Origin: Gaiellasilicea sp963789355 | GTDB lineage: Bacteria > Actinomycetota > Thermoleophilia > Gaiellales > Gaiellaceae | Length of the DNA: 64,000 nucleotides | Reading direction: 5' to 3' | Assembly (NCBI GenBank): GCA_963789355.1 | Contig: CAWBKK010000004.1 | Span: 241,297-305,296, forward strand | Shown: positions 34,134-42,243 of the stretch, in pieces | Layout of the letters: each line of letters starts with the position of its first letter | How positions within the stretch are numbered: the stretch's first letter is position 1 | Translations under genes and position numbers: made by a program | Notes under the pieces: generated by a model | What the model saw: the letters and a program-made list of their open reading frames with translations, nothing else | Told to the model about the DNA's origin: nothing | Database searches by the model: none

Positions 34134-34827
34134 CCGGTTGAGCTCGTCCGGCCGCTCGAGGCTCGGCAGGTGGCCGGCGCCCTCGATCGTCTCGAGCCGA
34201 GCGTCGGGGAGCTCTTGTACGAGCCGCACCGCGACCGACTCCAGCTCAGGGAGGTCGGCGTCGCCGATCACGACCAGTGTCGCCACGTTCAGGTCGGCCG
34301 CGACCGTCTCGGCCGCTGGCTCCGGCCACGTTGTCCGCACATCGCCCTCGCAGGGCAGCTGCTGGTCGTACGAGCGGACCGTCATTGCCACCGTCAGCTC
34401 GCGGACCTCGGCGGACGCGTCCGGACCGAGCCACATCTGGGCCTGCTGCTCGGCCGCTCCGATGAGATCGCCGCGCTCGATCAGCGCCTCCTCCTCCGCG
34501 AAGCCCGCCTTCGCCGCCTCCGACCACTCGGTCGAGGAGAGTCCGGGCGCGACGAGGACGAGCCTGCTGACGAGGTCTGGTCTCGCGGCGGCGAGCTCGA
34601 GCGCGACGCGACCGCCGAACGAGCAGCCGACGACCGTCGCAGGCCCATCGAGCAGGCCCGCGGCAAACCGCGACGTAGTCGACGGTGGGCGGCTCGAGCG
34701 CGGCGTCGCCGAAGCCGGGGAGGTCGGGCGCGAGCACGCGGTGGCCCGCAGCCTCGAGCGCCTCGAGCTGCGGTGCCCACATCCGCCGGTCGGCGATCCC
34801 GGCGTGCAGGAGCAGGACGTCACTCAT
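34110..34827 (-). CDS. Alpha/beta hydrolase (one frameshift)
   Basis: The N-terminus from ATG 34827 reads LLLHAGIADRRMW and HRVLAPDLPGFGDAAL; near 34675 the frame must skip one base (GCGGTTTGCC read as GCG TTT GCC) to give FAAGLLDGPATVVGCSFGGRVAL with the nucleophile serine elbow GCSFGG, then acid aspartate in VIGDADLP and histidine in EGAGHLPSLERPDEL. 718 bases is one more than a multiple of three. All catalytic residues are intact apart from the indel, so an assembly error is as likely as gene decay. Overlaps the cNMP-domain gene by 8 bases. Confidence 0.78.
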
Positions 34828-35194
34828 CGGCGAACAGCGGCCGGAGCAGCTCGTCGAACGCAGCCTGGTCGCAGCTCGCCACGACCGCGGGCGTCACGGC
34901 GCGAACGGATGCCGTCCGCGGGATCCTCATCGCCAGCGCGACCTCGCCGAACGCGTCGCCCGGCCGCAGGATCCGCCGCTCGCCGCGCTGCTGCTGGCTC
35001 ACGTTCAGCATCCCCGAGAGGACGATGTAGAACCGGTCGCCGGGGTCGCCTTCGCGGACGACCGTGGCTCCCGGCGCCACCTCCTCCCGCTCGAGCCGGG
35101 CTGCGAGCTTCGAGAGGTGCTCGCCGGGCAGGCCGGCCAGCATTCCGACGCGCGTCAGCTCGTGGACCGTGGCGGGAACGTGACGCGGGCTCAC
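34820..35194 (-). CDS. Cyclic-nucleotide-binding-domain protein (Crp-like, no DNA-binding domain)
   Basis: 124 residues that form just the cNMP-binding barrel: VVREGDPGDRFYIVLSGMLNV, GDAFGEVALAM (the phosphate-binding cassette) and PRTASVRA. The Crp helix-turn-helix is absent and the protein ends soon after the barrel. It may act as a small-molecule-sensing partner for another protein. Starts at GTG 35194 next to the bidirectional promoter. Confidence 0.83.
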   Translation of the reverse strand: MSPRHVPATVHELTRVGMLAGLPGEHLSKLAARLEREEVAPGATVVREGDPGDRFYIVLSGMLNVSQQQRGERRILRPGDAFGEVALAMRIPRTASVRAVTPAVVASCDQAAFDELLRPLFADE

Positions 35195-35199
35195 CGGGA

Positions 35200-35206
35200 T
35201 ACCGTA
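35200..35206. promoter_or_regulatory. Symmetric bidirectional -10 element
   Basis: TACCGTA read on the plus strand (TACCGT) ends 6 bases before the Nudix ATG at 35212; read on the minus strand (TACGGT) it ends 6 bases before the cNMP-protein GTG at 35194. A single 7-base element can serve both leaderless genes. Confidence 0.5.
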
Positions 35207-35211
35207 GCCCG

Positions 35212-35721
35212 ATGGCCTTCCTCGATGGGTGGCGCGCCTGTCCCCGCTGCGGCGCGGAGGGCGAGCACAGGGGCAATCACTTCGCGTGCCCGTCCTGCGG
35301 GCATGTCGTCTGGGCGAACCCGGCTCCGGCCGTTCAGGCGCTCGTCGAGCGCGACGGGCGACTCCTGCTCGGGCGGCGCGCCTACGAGCCGAGCATCGGC
35401 CTGTGGGATCTTCCCGGCGGCTTCGTCGAGGAGAACGAGCACCCGCTCGACGCGCTCGTCCGCGAGCTGCGAGAGGAGACCGGGCTCGACGTCGAGCCGA
35501 ACGCCTTCGTCGGCATCTGGATGGAGCCGGGCTATCTGGGGCGAACCGTTCTCTGCCTGACCTGGGACGCGAGTGTGACCGGCGGGACGGAGCGGGCCGC
35601 GGACGATGTCGCCGAGCTGGCCTGGTTCGCGCCGGACGAGCTCCCGCGCGACGACGAGCTCGCGTTCGCCCACTTCCCTGAGCTACTCCGGCTCTGGCGC
35701 GCGCGGCACGAGCACGCGTAG
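35212..35721 (+). CDS. Nudix hydrolase with N-terminal zinc ribbon
   Basis: 169 residues. CPRCGAEG and CPSCGHVVWANPAPAV form a four-cysteine zinc ribbon; the Nudix box is GGFVEENEHPLDALVRELRE followed by ETGLDV, complete with its metal-binding glutamates. The ribbon plus WANP stretch is typical of the NudC/ADP-ribose group. Its end overlaps the lipid kinase gene by 39 bases, tail to tail. Confidence 0.88.
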   Translation: MAFLDGWRACPRCGAEGEHRGNHFACPSCGHVVWANPAPAVQALVERDGRLLLGRRAYEPSIGLWDLPGGFVEENEHPLDALVRELREETGLDVEPNAFVGIWMEPGYLGRTVLCLTWDASVTGGTERAADDVAELAWFAPDELPRDDELAFAHFPELLRLWRARHEHA

Positions 35722-36495
35722 CGCCAACGGTTCGATCCGGAACCGAACCGGCGTGTCGAGGTCAACGGGTTCGCCGTCGATCGCCGTCCGCAGCTGCGGT
35801 TGCGGCGCTCCGATCTCGAGCTCCGTGCAGGCGCGCTCATCCCAGGTGATCCGCCGGAAGCCGTGCGGGACATAGAGGTGGAGCTTTCCCTCGTCGAGGC
35901 GCTCGCGCTCGCCCAGCGAGAGCAGGTCGAGGGTGTAGTCGTTGTTCGAGACGAGGACGAGCCGCGCGCGCACGGGCTCTCCGTCGATCGTGAAGCGCTG
36001 GCGGCGCCGCCGGTCCTGCAGCGTCAGGGCAAGCGCGCGGAGGCGAGCGAGCGCGTCACGGCGGCGGCGGTGGTGCTCGCGCCGGTGGACGAGGCGCGCG
36101 TAGATCCCGAGCGAGACGTTGTTGAGGAAGAGCCGGTCCCCAGCGCGGGCCACATCGACGCGCCGCTCGAGCCCGTCGTCGAAGGCGGCCAGGGCCGCGA
36201 TCGGGTCGTCCCGGTCGAGCCCGAGATCGCGGGCGAAGTGATTCCGGGTCCCGAAGGGGATGCAGACGAACGGGACGTCCTGCTCGATCGCGACCTCGGC
36301 CACGGCTGCCAGCGAACCGTCGCCGCCGGCCATGCCGAGCACGTCCGCGCCCGCACTCCGCGCCAGCTCCTGGAGGTCGTCTCCGTCCTCGAGGAAGCGG
36401 ACCTCGACCCCACGGCCCTCGGCGGCGTCGCGGAGCTCTCCCGCGGTCGGAGAATCGGTGCCGGAGCTGGGATTGACGATCAGAAACTGGCTCAT
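35683..36495 (-). CDS. Diacylglycerol kinase family lipid kinase
   Basis: 270 residues. FLIVNPSSGT at the N-terminus, GMAGGDGSLAAVAEVA (GGDGS nucleotide loop) and PFGTRNHFARDLGL are the family motifs. It phosphorylates a lipid such as diacylglycerol, or a related sphingoid or polyprenol; the exact substrate is not inferable. The C-terminal beta-sandwich domain is complete. Confidence 0.87.
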   Translation of the reverse strand: MSQFLIVNPSSGTDSPTAGELRDAAEGRGVEVRFLEDGDDLQELARSAGADVLGMAGGDGSLAAVAEVAIEQDVPFVCIPFGTRNHFARDLGLDRDDPIAALAAFDDGLERRVDVARAGDRLFLNNVSLGIYARLVHRREHHRRRRDALARLRALALTLQDRRRRQRFTIDGEPVRARLVLVSNNDYTLDLLSLGERERLDEGKLHLYVPHGFRRITWDERACTELEIGAPQPQLRTAIDGEPVDLDTPVRFRIEPLALRVLVPRAPEPE

Positions 36496-36575
36496 CGGGT
36501 GGGGCCTCGCCGCCCCGGAAGATAGGCCGTTCGGCCCATGCAGCCCGGGGTGTCCGTGTCGATCATCAGACCCAG

Positions 36576-36725
36576 ATGAGCGAGCGTGGCCTCCATATCA
36601 TCGAAGACGACCTCTCCGAGACGTGGGTTGAGGACTGGGCGGCGGTCGGCCTGAGCGAGATCGAGGCGCTCCTGGCCAAGCACGCTGCTTTCCTCGGCTT
36701 TCTCGAAGAGGCAGTCGACGAGTAA
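36576..36725 (+). CDS. Small acidic protein, 49 residues, unknown
   Basis: ATG 36576 to TAA 36723. The product starts MSERGLHIIEDDLSETWV and ends LAKHAAFLGFLEEAVDE; strongly acidic, helical, with two tryptophans. It lies between divergent and co-directional genes in an otherwise empty 275-base stretch, uses the GC-rich third positions of its neighbours, and reads through without stops. I do not know the family. Confidence 0.5.
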   Translation: MSERGLHIIEDDLSETWVEDWAAVGLSEIEALLAKHAAFLGFLEEAVDE

Positions 36726-36770
36726 GACCCGGCGTTTGCCGAGGCGCCGAGGCGGAAACGCTCGGCGCAG

Positions 36771-37292
36771 ATGGCGCTCGACTTTCTCTACCGCGGCACG
36801 CCCGGTCACCCGCTTCATCCGCCGCTGACCGACGCGACGATCGGCGCCTATACGTTCGCGACGGTCGCAGCCGTGCTGAGCAAGGTCGGGATCGCCGAGC
36901 AGGACGCCGCAAAGGGCTGGACGCTGGCGTTGATCGTCGGCCTGGTCTTCAGCGGCCCGACGGCGATCACCGGCTTCGCCGACTGGCTCCGGATCGAGCG
37001 CGGCACGCCCCTTTGGCGGACGGCGACGGCGCACATGATCGCGATGCTGATCGCGACGGCGTTCTTCCTGGTCTCGATCGGCGCCGGCTACAGCGACGGG
37101 ATCGACGGCGCGGTCGGCGACGGCGCCTTCATCCTCACGCTCGTCGGCTTCTTCATGCTCACGGTCGGGGGCTGGCTCGGCGGCACGATCGTCTTCAACT
37201 ACGGCATGCGCGTGCTGAACCTGGTCGAGGAACCGGCGAGTCGCGCCACCTCGCCGATCCCTCACCCGGAAGAAGAGCGCGCGGAGAACTAG
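36771..37292 (+). CDS. DUF2231 membrane protein
   Basis: 173 residues with four hydrophobic helices and the family's N-terminal GTPGHPLHPPLTDATIGAY. HPLHP is the conserved motif of DUF2231, a group of putative haem- or redox-linked membrane proteins without a known function. Convergent with thioredoxin, stops one base apart. Confidence 0.85.
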   Translation: MALDFLYRGTPGHPLHPPLTDATIGAYTFATVAAVLSKVGIAEQDAAKGWTLALIVGLVFSGPTAITGFADWLRIERGTPLWRTATAHMIAMLIATAFFLVSIGAGYSDGIDGAVGDGAFILTLVGFFMLTVGGWLGGTIVFNYGMRVLNLVEEPASRATSPIPHPEEERAEN

Positions 37293-37613
37293 CTACTCGG
37301 CCGCAAGCCCGAGCGAGCGCTCGAGCGCGCCCTTCGGCTGGGCGCCGACCGCGACGGCGGCCTGCTCGCCGTCCTTGAAGAGCACCATCGTCGGGATCGA
37401 GACGATCCCGTAGCGCTCCGCGAGCTCGCGCTCCTCGTCGATGTTCACCTTGACGAGCTTCACCTCGCCGGCGCGCTCCTCGACGATCTTGTCGAGCACG
37501 GGCGCAACTGCGTGGCACGGTCCGCACCACTCCGCCCAGAAGTCGACGATCACGGGCTTGTCGCTCTCGAGCACCTCCTGGGTGAAGGTGTCCTCTTTCA
37601 CTGCTGTTGCCAT
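37293..37613 (-). CDS. trxA: Thioredoxin
   Basis: Cytoplasmic dithiol reductant, 106 residues. Active site WCGPC (C30 and C33), buried aspartate D24, cis-proline loop SIPTMVLF. ATG 37613 has AAAGGAAC about 8 bases upstream; a longer frame to 37676 has no family sequence. It could recycle the selenoprotein peroxiredoxin, which has no resolving cysteine of its own (inference). Confidence 0.93.
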   Translation of the reverse strand: MATAVKEDTFTQEVLESDKPVIVDFWAEWCGPCHAVAPVLDKIVEERAGEVKLVKVNIDEERELAERYGIVSIPTMVLFKDGEQAAVAVGAQPKGALERSLGLAAE

Positions 37614-37695
37614 TCGGACGTTCCTTTCGCTGGGTACGAAGGCCGGTTCCCCGGCCTCGCTGAATGAAAACGACAAGGGCGGACGGAGTGTTCCC

Positions 37696-37701
37696 TAGAA
37701 T
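37696..37701 (+). promoter_or_regulatory. -10 element of ileS
   Basis: TAGAAT ends 8 bases before the ileS ATG at 37710; no ribosome binding site, so a leaderless transcript is likely. Confidence 0.5.
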
Positions 37702-37709
37702 CGAAGCGC

Positions 37710-40700
37710 ATGTTCAAGCCCCTTCCCGACAAGCCCGACCACCCTGCGCTCGAGCTCGAGATCCTCGACCTCTGGGAGCGCGAGGGGACGTTCGAGCAGC
37801 TGCGCTCGCAGAACGCGGGCGGGCCGAAGTGGAGCTTCGTCGACGGGCCGGTGACGGCGAACAAGAAGCTTGCCGTCCACACGGCCTGGGGGCGGACGCT
37901 GAAGGACGTCTTCCAGCGCTACAAGGCGTCCCGCGGCTTCGAGCAGCGCTACCAAAATGGCTTCGACTGCCAGGGGCTCTGGATCGAGGTCGGCGTCGAG
38001 CGCTCGCTCGGGCTCAACTCGAAGCGCGAGATCGAGGAGTTCGGCCTGGCCGAGTTCGCACGCCGCTGTCGCGAGGTCGTCGTCCAGTCATCGGCCGACA
38101 TCACTCGCGGCTCGAAGCGCCTCGGCCAGTGGATGGACTGGGGCAACGACTACTTCACGTTCAGCGACACGAACATCGAGTACGTCTGGCGGATGCTGAA
38201 GCGGGTGCACGAGAACGGCTGGCTCTACCTCGGCCACCGCTCGACCGAGTGGTGCCCCCGGTGCGGCACCTCGCTCTCCCAACACGAGCTCTCGCAGTCG
38301 GGCGTCTATCAGGATCGCTCGGACCCGTCGCTCTTCGTCCGCTTCCCGCTCCTCGACCGCGCGCACGAGTCGCTGGTGATCTGGACGACGACACCCTGGA
38401 CGCTGCCCGCGAACGTCGCCGCGGCGGTGCAGCCCGGCGCCGAGTACGGGCGGCGTGAGAACGGCGAGTGGGTCGCCGCCGCGCGCTTCCCGGACGAGGC
38501 CTTCGCGGAGCGGAAGCGCGGCGAGGAGCTCGTCGGCTGGCGGTATGCGGGGGCCTTCGACGAGCTCGGCCCGGGTGCGGCGGTCGAGCACCGGGTGATC
38601 CCGTGGGACGAGGTCTCGCTCGAGGAGGGAACCGGGATCGTCCACATCGCCCCCGGGGCCGGCCAGGAGGATTTCGAGCTCGGCCGGATCCACGAGCTGC
38701 CGGTGCTGATGCCCGTCGACGAGGCCGGCCGCTTCTTCGACGACTACGGCTGGCTCCACGGGCTCTCGACGGTCGAGGCCGCCGACCAGATCGTCGGCTG
38801 GCTCGCAGAGCGCGGCTTTCTGGTCCACGCAGGGCTGATCGAGCACCGCTACCCGCACTGCTGGCGCTGCGACACGCCCCTGATCTGGCGGATCACCGAC
38901 GACTGGTTGATCGCGGTCGACGAGTTGCGCCAACCCCTGCTCGACGCGAACGCGACCGTCGAGTGGACACCCGCCTACATGGGCAAGCGGATGGACGACT
39001 GGCTTCGCAACATGGGCGACTGGAACATCTCGCGGCGCCGCTACTACGGGTTGCCGCTGCCCTTCTACCCCTGCGCCTGCGGGCACCTGAACGTGATCGG
39101 CTCCAAAGCCGAGCTGCTCGAGCGGGCGACCGGAGGGCTCGACCAGCTCGAGGAACTGCGGCGGCCGTGGATCGACGACGTTCCGATCCGCTGCGAGCAG
39201 TGCGGCGAGGACGCGCGCCGCGTCGCGGAGGTCGGCGATGTCTGGCTCGACGCCGGCATCGTCCCGTACTCGACCCTCGGCTGGCAGAGCCCCGAGTACG
39301 TCGACGAGGGCTACGCGACGGGCGCCGCCAAGGGGCTGACGACGGCCGACCTGCCCGACCACGCCTACTGGGAGGAGTGGTTCCCGGCCGACTGGGTCTC
39401 GGAGATGCGCGAGCAGATCCGGCTCTGGTTCTACTCGCAGCACTTCATGTCGGTCGTGCTGACCGGGCGCGCGCCGTACAAGAAGGTGCTCGGCTACGAG
39501 AAGATGCTCGACGAGACGGGCCGCGAGATGCACGGCTCGTGGGGGAACATGATCGAGGCGGAGGACGCCTTCGCCCGCATGGGGGCCGACGTGATGCGCT
39601 GGCAGTTCTGCGCCCAGCCGCCCGACCGCAACCTCCTCTTCGGCTTCGGCCCGGCGCACGAGATCAAGCGCAGGCTGCTCACGCTCTGGAACTCGACCCG
39701 CTTCCTCATCGACTACGCGACGATCGACGGCTTCCGGCCCGACTACGCGGCGGCGCCGCCCGTGGAGCGGCCGCTCGACCGCTGGCTCGCCGCGAGGACG
39801 GACCGGCTCGTGGCCGAGGCGACGGCAGGCTACGAGGAGTTTCTGTCGACGAACGTCACGCGGGCGTTCGAGGAGTTCGTCGACGACGTCTCCAACTGGT
39901 ACATCCGCCGCTCCCGGCGCCGCTTCTGGGACGGTGATGCGAGCGCGCTCCAGGCCCTCTGGCATGCGCTCGTCCAAGGCATCCGCGTGATCGCCCCGGT
40001 GATGCCGTTCCTCGCCGAGCACCTCTGGCAGAACCTCGTCCGCGGTGCCGAGGGCGATCCGCCCGCGTCTGTCTTCCTCGCAGGCTGGCCGGAAGCGCGC
40101 GCGACCGATCAGGCGCTGCTCGACGAGGTCGCCGAGCTCCGGCGCGTCGTCGGCCTCGGCCATCAGGCCCGCGCGGCCTCGCAGCTGAAGCTGCGCCAGC
40201 CGTTGCGACGTCTCGTCGTCGAGGGCGCACCGCTTGCCGAAGGTCACGCCGACGAGCTCCGCGAGGAGCTGCGCGTCAAGGAAGTCGAGTTCGGCCACGT
40301 CGAGACGACCGAGCTGCACGTGAAGCCGCACCTACCGGTGCTCGGCCCGAAGCTCGGCAAGGAGCTCGGCGCCGTCCGAGCCGCCCTCGCGGCGGGTCAG
40401 TTCGAGCAGCTCGGCAGCGGGGGCTTCCGAGTCCTCGGCCTCGAGCTCGGGGCCGACGAGGTGCTGGTCGAGCGCTCGGGCAAGGAAGGCTGGGCCGTGG
40501 CCTCGGACGAGGGAGTGACGGTCGCGCTCGACACGACGCTCGATCCCGACCTCGAGCTCGAGGGTCGCGTCTACGACTTGATCCACACGCTCAACTCGAT
40601 GCGCAAGGAGCAGGGCCTCGAGCTGACCGATCGGATCGCCGTCACGCTCCCGGCCGCGGACGCCGAGCTCGTCGAGCGGCACGCGGAGTGGATCAAGGCC

Positions 40701-40763
40701 GAGGTGCTCGCCGTCTCCCTCGACGCCGACGGTGTCGAGAGCCCGCAGATCGCTCGCGTCTAG
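37710..40763 (+). CDS. ileS: Isoleucine--tRNA ligase, divergent type
   Basis: 1017 residues, class I synthetase. The ATP-site HIGH motif appears as VHTAWGRTLKD, and the KMSKS loop as MHGSWGNMI; both are altered, the second lacking its usual first lysine. Zinc-type cysteine pairs occur (WCPRCGTSLSQHE, HCWRCDTPLIWR). WDCQGLWIE-like NGFDCQGLWIEVGVE, editing-domain sequence TTTPWTLPANVAAAV and the anticodon-domain end (LIHTLNSMRKEQGLELTDRI) support an isoleucyl enzyme of the large IleS2-like group. No second ileS is in the window. Confidence 0.85.
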   Translation: MFKPLPDKPDHPALELEILDLWEREGTFEQLRSQNAGGPKWSFVDGPVTANKKLAVHTAWGRTLKDVFQRYKASRGFEQRYQNGFDCQGLWIEVGVERSLGLNSKREIEEFGLAEFARRCREVVVQSSADITRGSKRLGQWMDWGNDYFTFSDTNIEYVWRMLKRVHENGWLYLGHRSTEWCPRCGTSLSQHELSQSGVYQDRSDPSLFVRFPLLDRAHESLVIWTTTPWTLPANVAAAVQPGAEYGRRENGEWVAAARFPDEAFAERKRGEELVGWRYAGAFDELGPGAAVEHRVIPWDEVSLEEGTGIVHIAPGAGQEDFELGRIHELPVLMPVDEAGRFFDDYGWLHGLSTVEAADQIVGWLAERGFLVHAGLIEHRYPHCWRCDTPLIWRITDDWLIAVDELRQPLLDANATVEWTPAYMGKRMDDWLRNMGDWNISRRRYYGLPLPFYPCACGHLNVIGSKAELLERATGGLDQLEELRRPWIDDVPIRCEQCGEDARRVAEVGDVWLDAGIVPYSTLGWQSPEYVDEGYATGAAKGLTTADLPDHAYWEEWFPADWVSEMREQIRLWFYSQHFMSVVLTGRAPYKKVLGYEKMLDETGREMHGSWGNMIEAEDAFARMGADVMRWQFCAQPPDRNLLFGFGPAHEIKRRLLTLWNSTRFLIDYATIDGFRPDYAAAPPVERPLDRWLAARTDRLVAEATAGYEEFLSTNVTRAFEEFVDDVSNWYIRRSRRRFWDGDASALQALWHALVQGIRVIAPVMPFLAEHLWQNLVRGAEGDPPASVFLAGWPEARATDQALLDEVAELRRVVGLGHQARAASQLKLRQPLRRLVVEGAPLAEGHADELREELRVKEVEFGHVETTELHVKPHLPVLGPKLGKELGAVRAALAAGQFEQLGSGGFRVLGLELGADEVLVERSGKEGWAVASDEGVTVALDTTLDPDLELEGRVYDLIHTLNSMRKEQGLELTDRIAVTLPAADAELVERHAEWIKAEVLAVSLDADGVESPQIARV

Positions 40764-40812
40764 GCGCGTCTTTTCAGGGCGTGTCGTAGTACGCTCTCCG
40801 CGAGGAGGCGCG

Positions 40813-41127
40813 ATGCACGCGTGCACGCAGTGCGGCGGGTCGATCGGGAGCGCGTTTCGTTACTGCCCCTGGTGCGCGGCGCCGCAGCGCGCGAAGCTCG
40901 TCGAGTTCTTCGCCGGCACCGGCACCGAGGCCGGCAAGGCGCTCCGCGTCTCGCGCTACACCGACGAAGGCCACGTGCGCTTCAGCGTCTGGGACGAGAG
41001 CGGCGTCGCGGAGGCCGCGGTCTCGGTCGACGAGGCGGAGGCCCGGCGGCTGGCGAACTTCGTCGGCGGCGCTACGACTGAGACTCGGCGAGCGCCAGCT
41101 CCCGGCGAAGCTCCACCGGCAGCCTGA
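40813..41127 (+). CDS. Zinc-ribbon protein, unknown
   Basis: 104 residues. CTQCGG and CPWCAAPQ form a zinc ribbon; after it, RVSRYTDEGHVRFSVWDESG and a helix VDEAEARRLANFV form a small two-layer module. GAGGAGG is 6 bases before the ATG. Unknown function. Its last 56 bases overlap ispH on the other strand. Confidence 0.7.
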   Translation: MHACTQCGGSIGSAFRYCPWCAAPQRAKLVEFFAGTGTEAGKALRVSRYTDEGHVRFSVWDESGVAEAAVSVDEAEARRLANFVGGATTETRRAPAPGEAPPAA

Positions 41128-42028
41128 AGGTCACGTCCTCGTCGACCATCCGGAACGGCTCGATCCGCTCGACGCCGTGCGCGCGGAACCAGTCGCAGAC
41201 GCGATTGACGAGCTTCTCCGGCGCCGATGCACCGGAGGTGACCCCGACCGTTCGCACGCCCTCGAGCCACGTCTCGTCGATCTCCGTCTCGTCGTCGATC
41301 AGGTACGAGGCGACCCCGCCGGCCCGAGCGACGTCGACCAGTCGGTTCGAGTTGGAGGAGTTGCGCGAGCCGATCACGAGCAGGAGGTCGACCTCGGTCA
41401 GCATCTCCTTCACGGCCCACTGTCGGTTGGAGGTGGCGTAACAGATGTCCTCCTTCTTCGGCGCGTGGATCGCCGGGAAACGGCGGCGGAGGACGCCGAT
41501 GATCTCGGACGTCTCGTCCACGGAGAGCGTGGTCTGCGTGATGTAGGCGAGCCGGGCGTCGGCCGGAAGGTCGAGCGCCTCCGCCTCGGCGACGTCCTGG
41601 ACGAGCACGGTCGCCGCCGGCGCCTCGCCCATCGTCCCGACCACCTCCTCGTGGCCGGCATGCCCGATCAGGACGACCGTGTAGCCGTCGGCCGCGTAGC
41701 GCCTCGCCTGGACGTGCACCTTCGTCACGAGCGGGCAGGTCGCGTCGATCACGTTGTGCCCGAGTTCGGCGGAGGCCGCGTTCACCGCAGGCGCGACTCC
41801 GTGGGCCGAGTAGACGATCGTCGCGCCCACCGGCGCCTCGGCCTCGGAGTCGACGAAGATCGCGCCGCGCGCCTCCAGATCTCGGACGACGTGGATGTTG
41901 TGCACGATCTGCTTGCGCACGTAGACCGGCGGGCCGTAGTGGTCGAGAGCGAGCTCGACCGTCTCGACGGCGCGCTCGACTCCGGCGCAGTAGCCGCGGG
42001 GCGAGGCGAGCAGGACGCGTTCGACCAT
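41072..42028 (-). CDS. ispH: 4-hydroxy-3-methylbut-2-enyl diphosphate reductase
   Basis: Last step of the MEP isoprenoid pathway. The three 4Fe-4S ligands of the family are present: PRGYCAGVERAV, DATCPLVTKVH and DICYATSNRQ. The conserved TSGASAPEKLV near the C-terminus binds the diphosphate. 318 residues, normal. ATG 42028 has TACGAT (42041-42036) 7 bases upstream on the minus strand; a structured region with a U-tract lies just beyond. Confidence 0.94.
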   Translation of the reverse strand: MVERVLLASPRGYCAGVERAVETVELALDHYGPPVYVRKQIVHNIHVVRDLEARGAIFVDSEAEAPVGATIVYSAHGVAPAVNAASAELGHNVIDATCPLVTKVHVQARRYAADGYTVVLIGHAGHEEVVGTMGEAPAATVLVQDVAEAEALDLPADARLAYITQTTLSVDETSEIIGVLRRRFPAIHAPKKEDICYATSNRQWAVKEMLTEVDLLLVIGSRNSSNSNRLVDVARAGGVASYLIDDETEIDETWLEGVRTVGVTSGASAPEKLVNRVCDWFRAHGVERIEPFRMVDEDVTFRLPVELRRELALAESQS

Positions 42029-42035
42029 CGCCGCG

Positions 42036-42041
42036 ATCGTA
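42036..42041 (-). promoter_or_regulatory. -10 element of ispH
   Basis: TACGAT on the minus strand ends 7 bases before the ATG at 42028, again suggesting a leaderless transcript. It lies downstream of the terminator-like hairpin at 42064-42105. Confidence 0.45.
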
Positions 42042-42063
42042 GCTTTCGCGCGTGGACGCAGGG

Positions 42064-42141
42064 AAAACGGCCCTGCCGCATCGGGGGGTCGTCGCGACAG
42101 GGCCGCCTCCAAATGCTCCCCGCGCGCACGCGGCGGAGCAT
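42064..42141 (-). ncRNA. Candidate small RNA or leader upstream of ispH (tandem hairpins, U-tract)
   Basis: Read on the minus strand: hairpin one pairs ATGCTCC with GGAGCAT (42141-42113) enclosing CCGCG with CGCGG and a 4-base loop; hairpin two pairs CGGCCCTG with CAGGGCCG (42105-42068) and is followed at once by TTTT (42067-42064). That is the form of an intrinsic terminator. No ORF covers the 215-base gap between ispH and the kinase gene. It may be a free small RNA or an attenuator of a longer ispH transcript. No known RNA family is recognised. Confidence 0.45.
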
Positions 42142-42243
42142 CGCCCAGTGCAGCCACGCTAATCGTCGCCCGCCGAACTGCCAATAGGCCGCTCGGCCCA
42201 TCTTTCAAAGCGGGATCGGCGTCTCTATCATCGTGTTCGTCCA

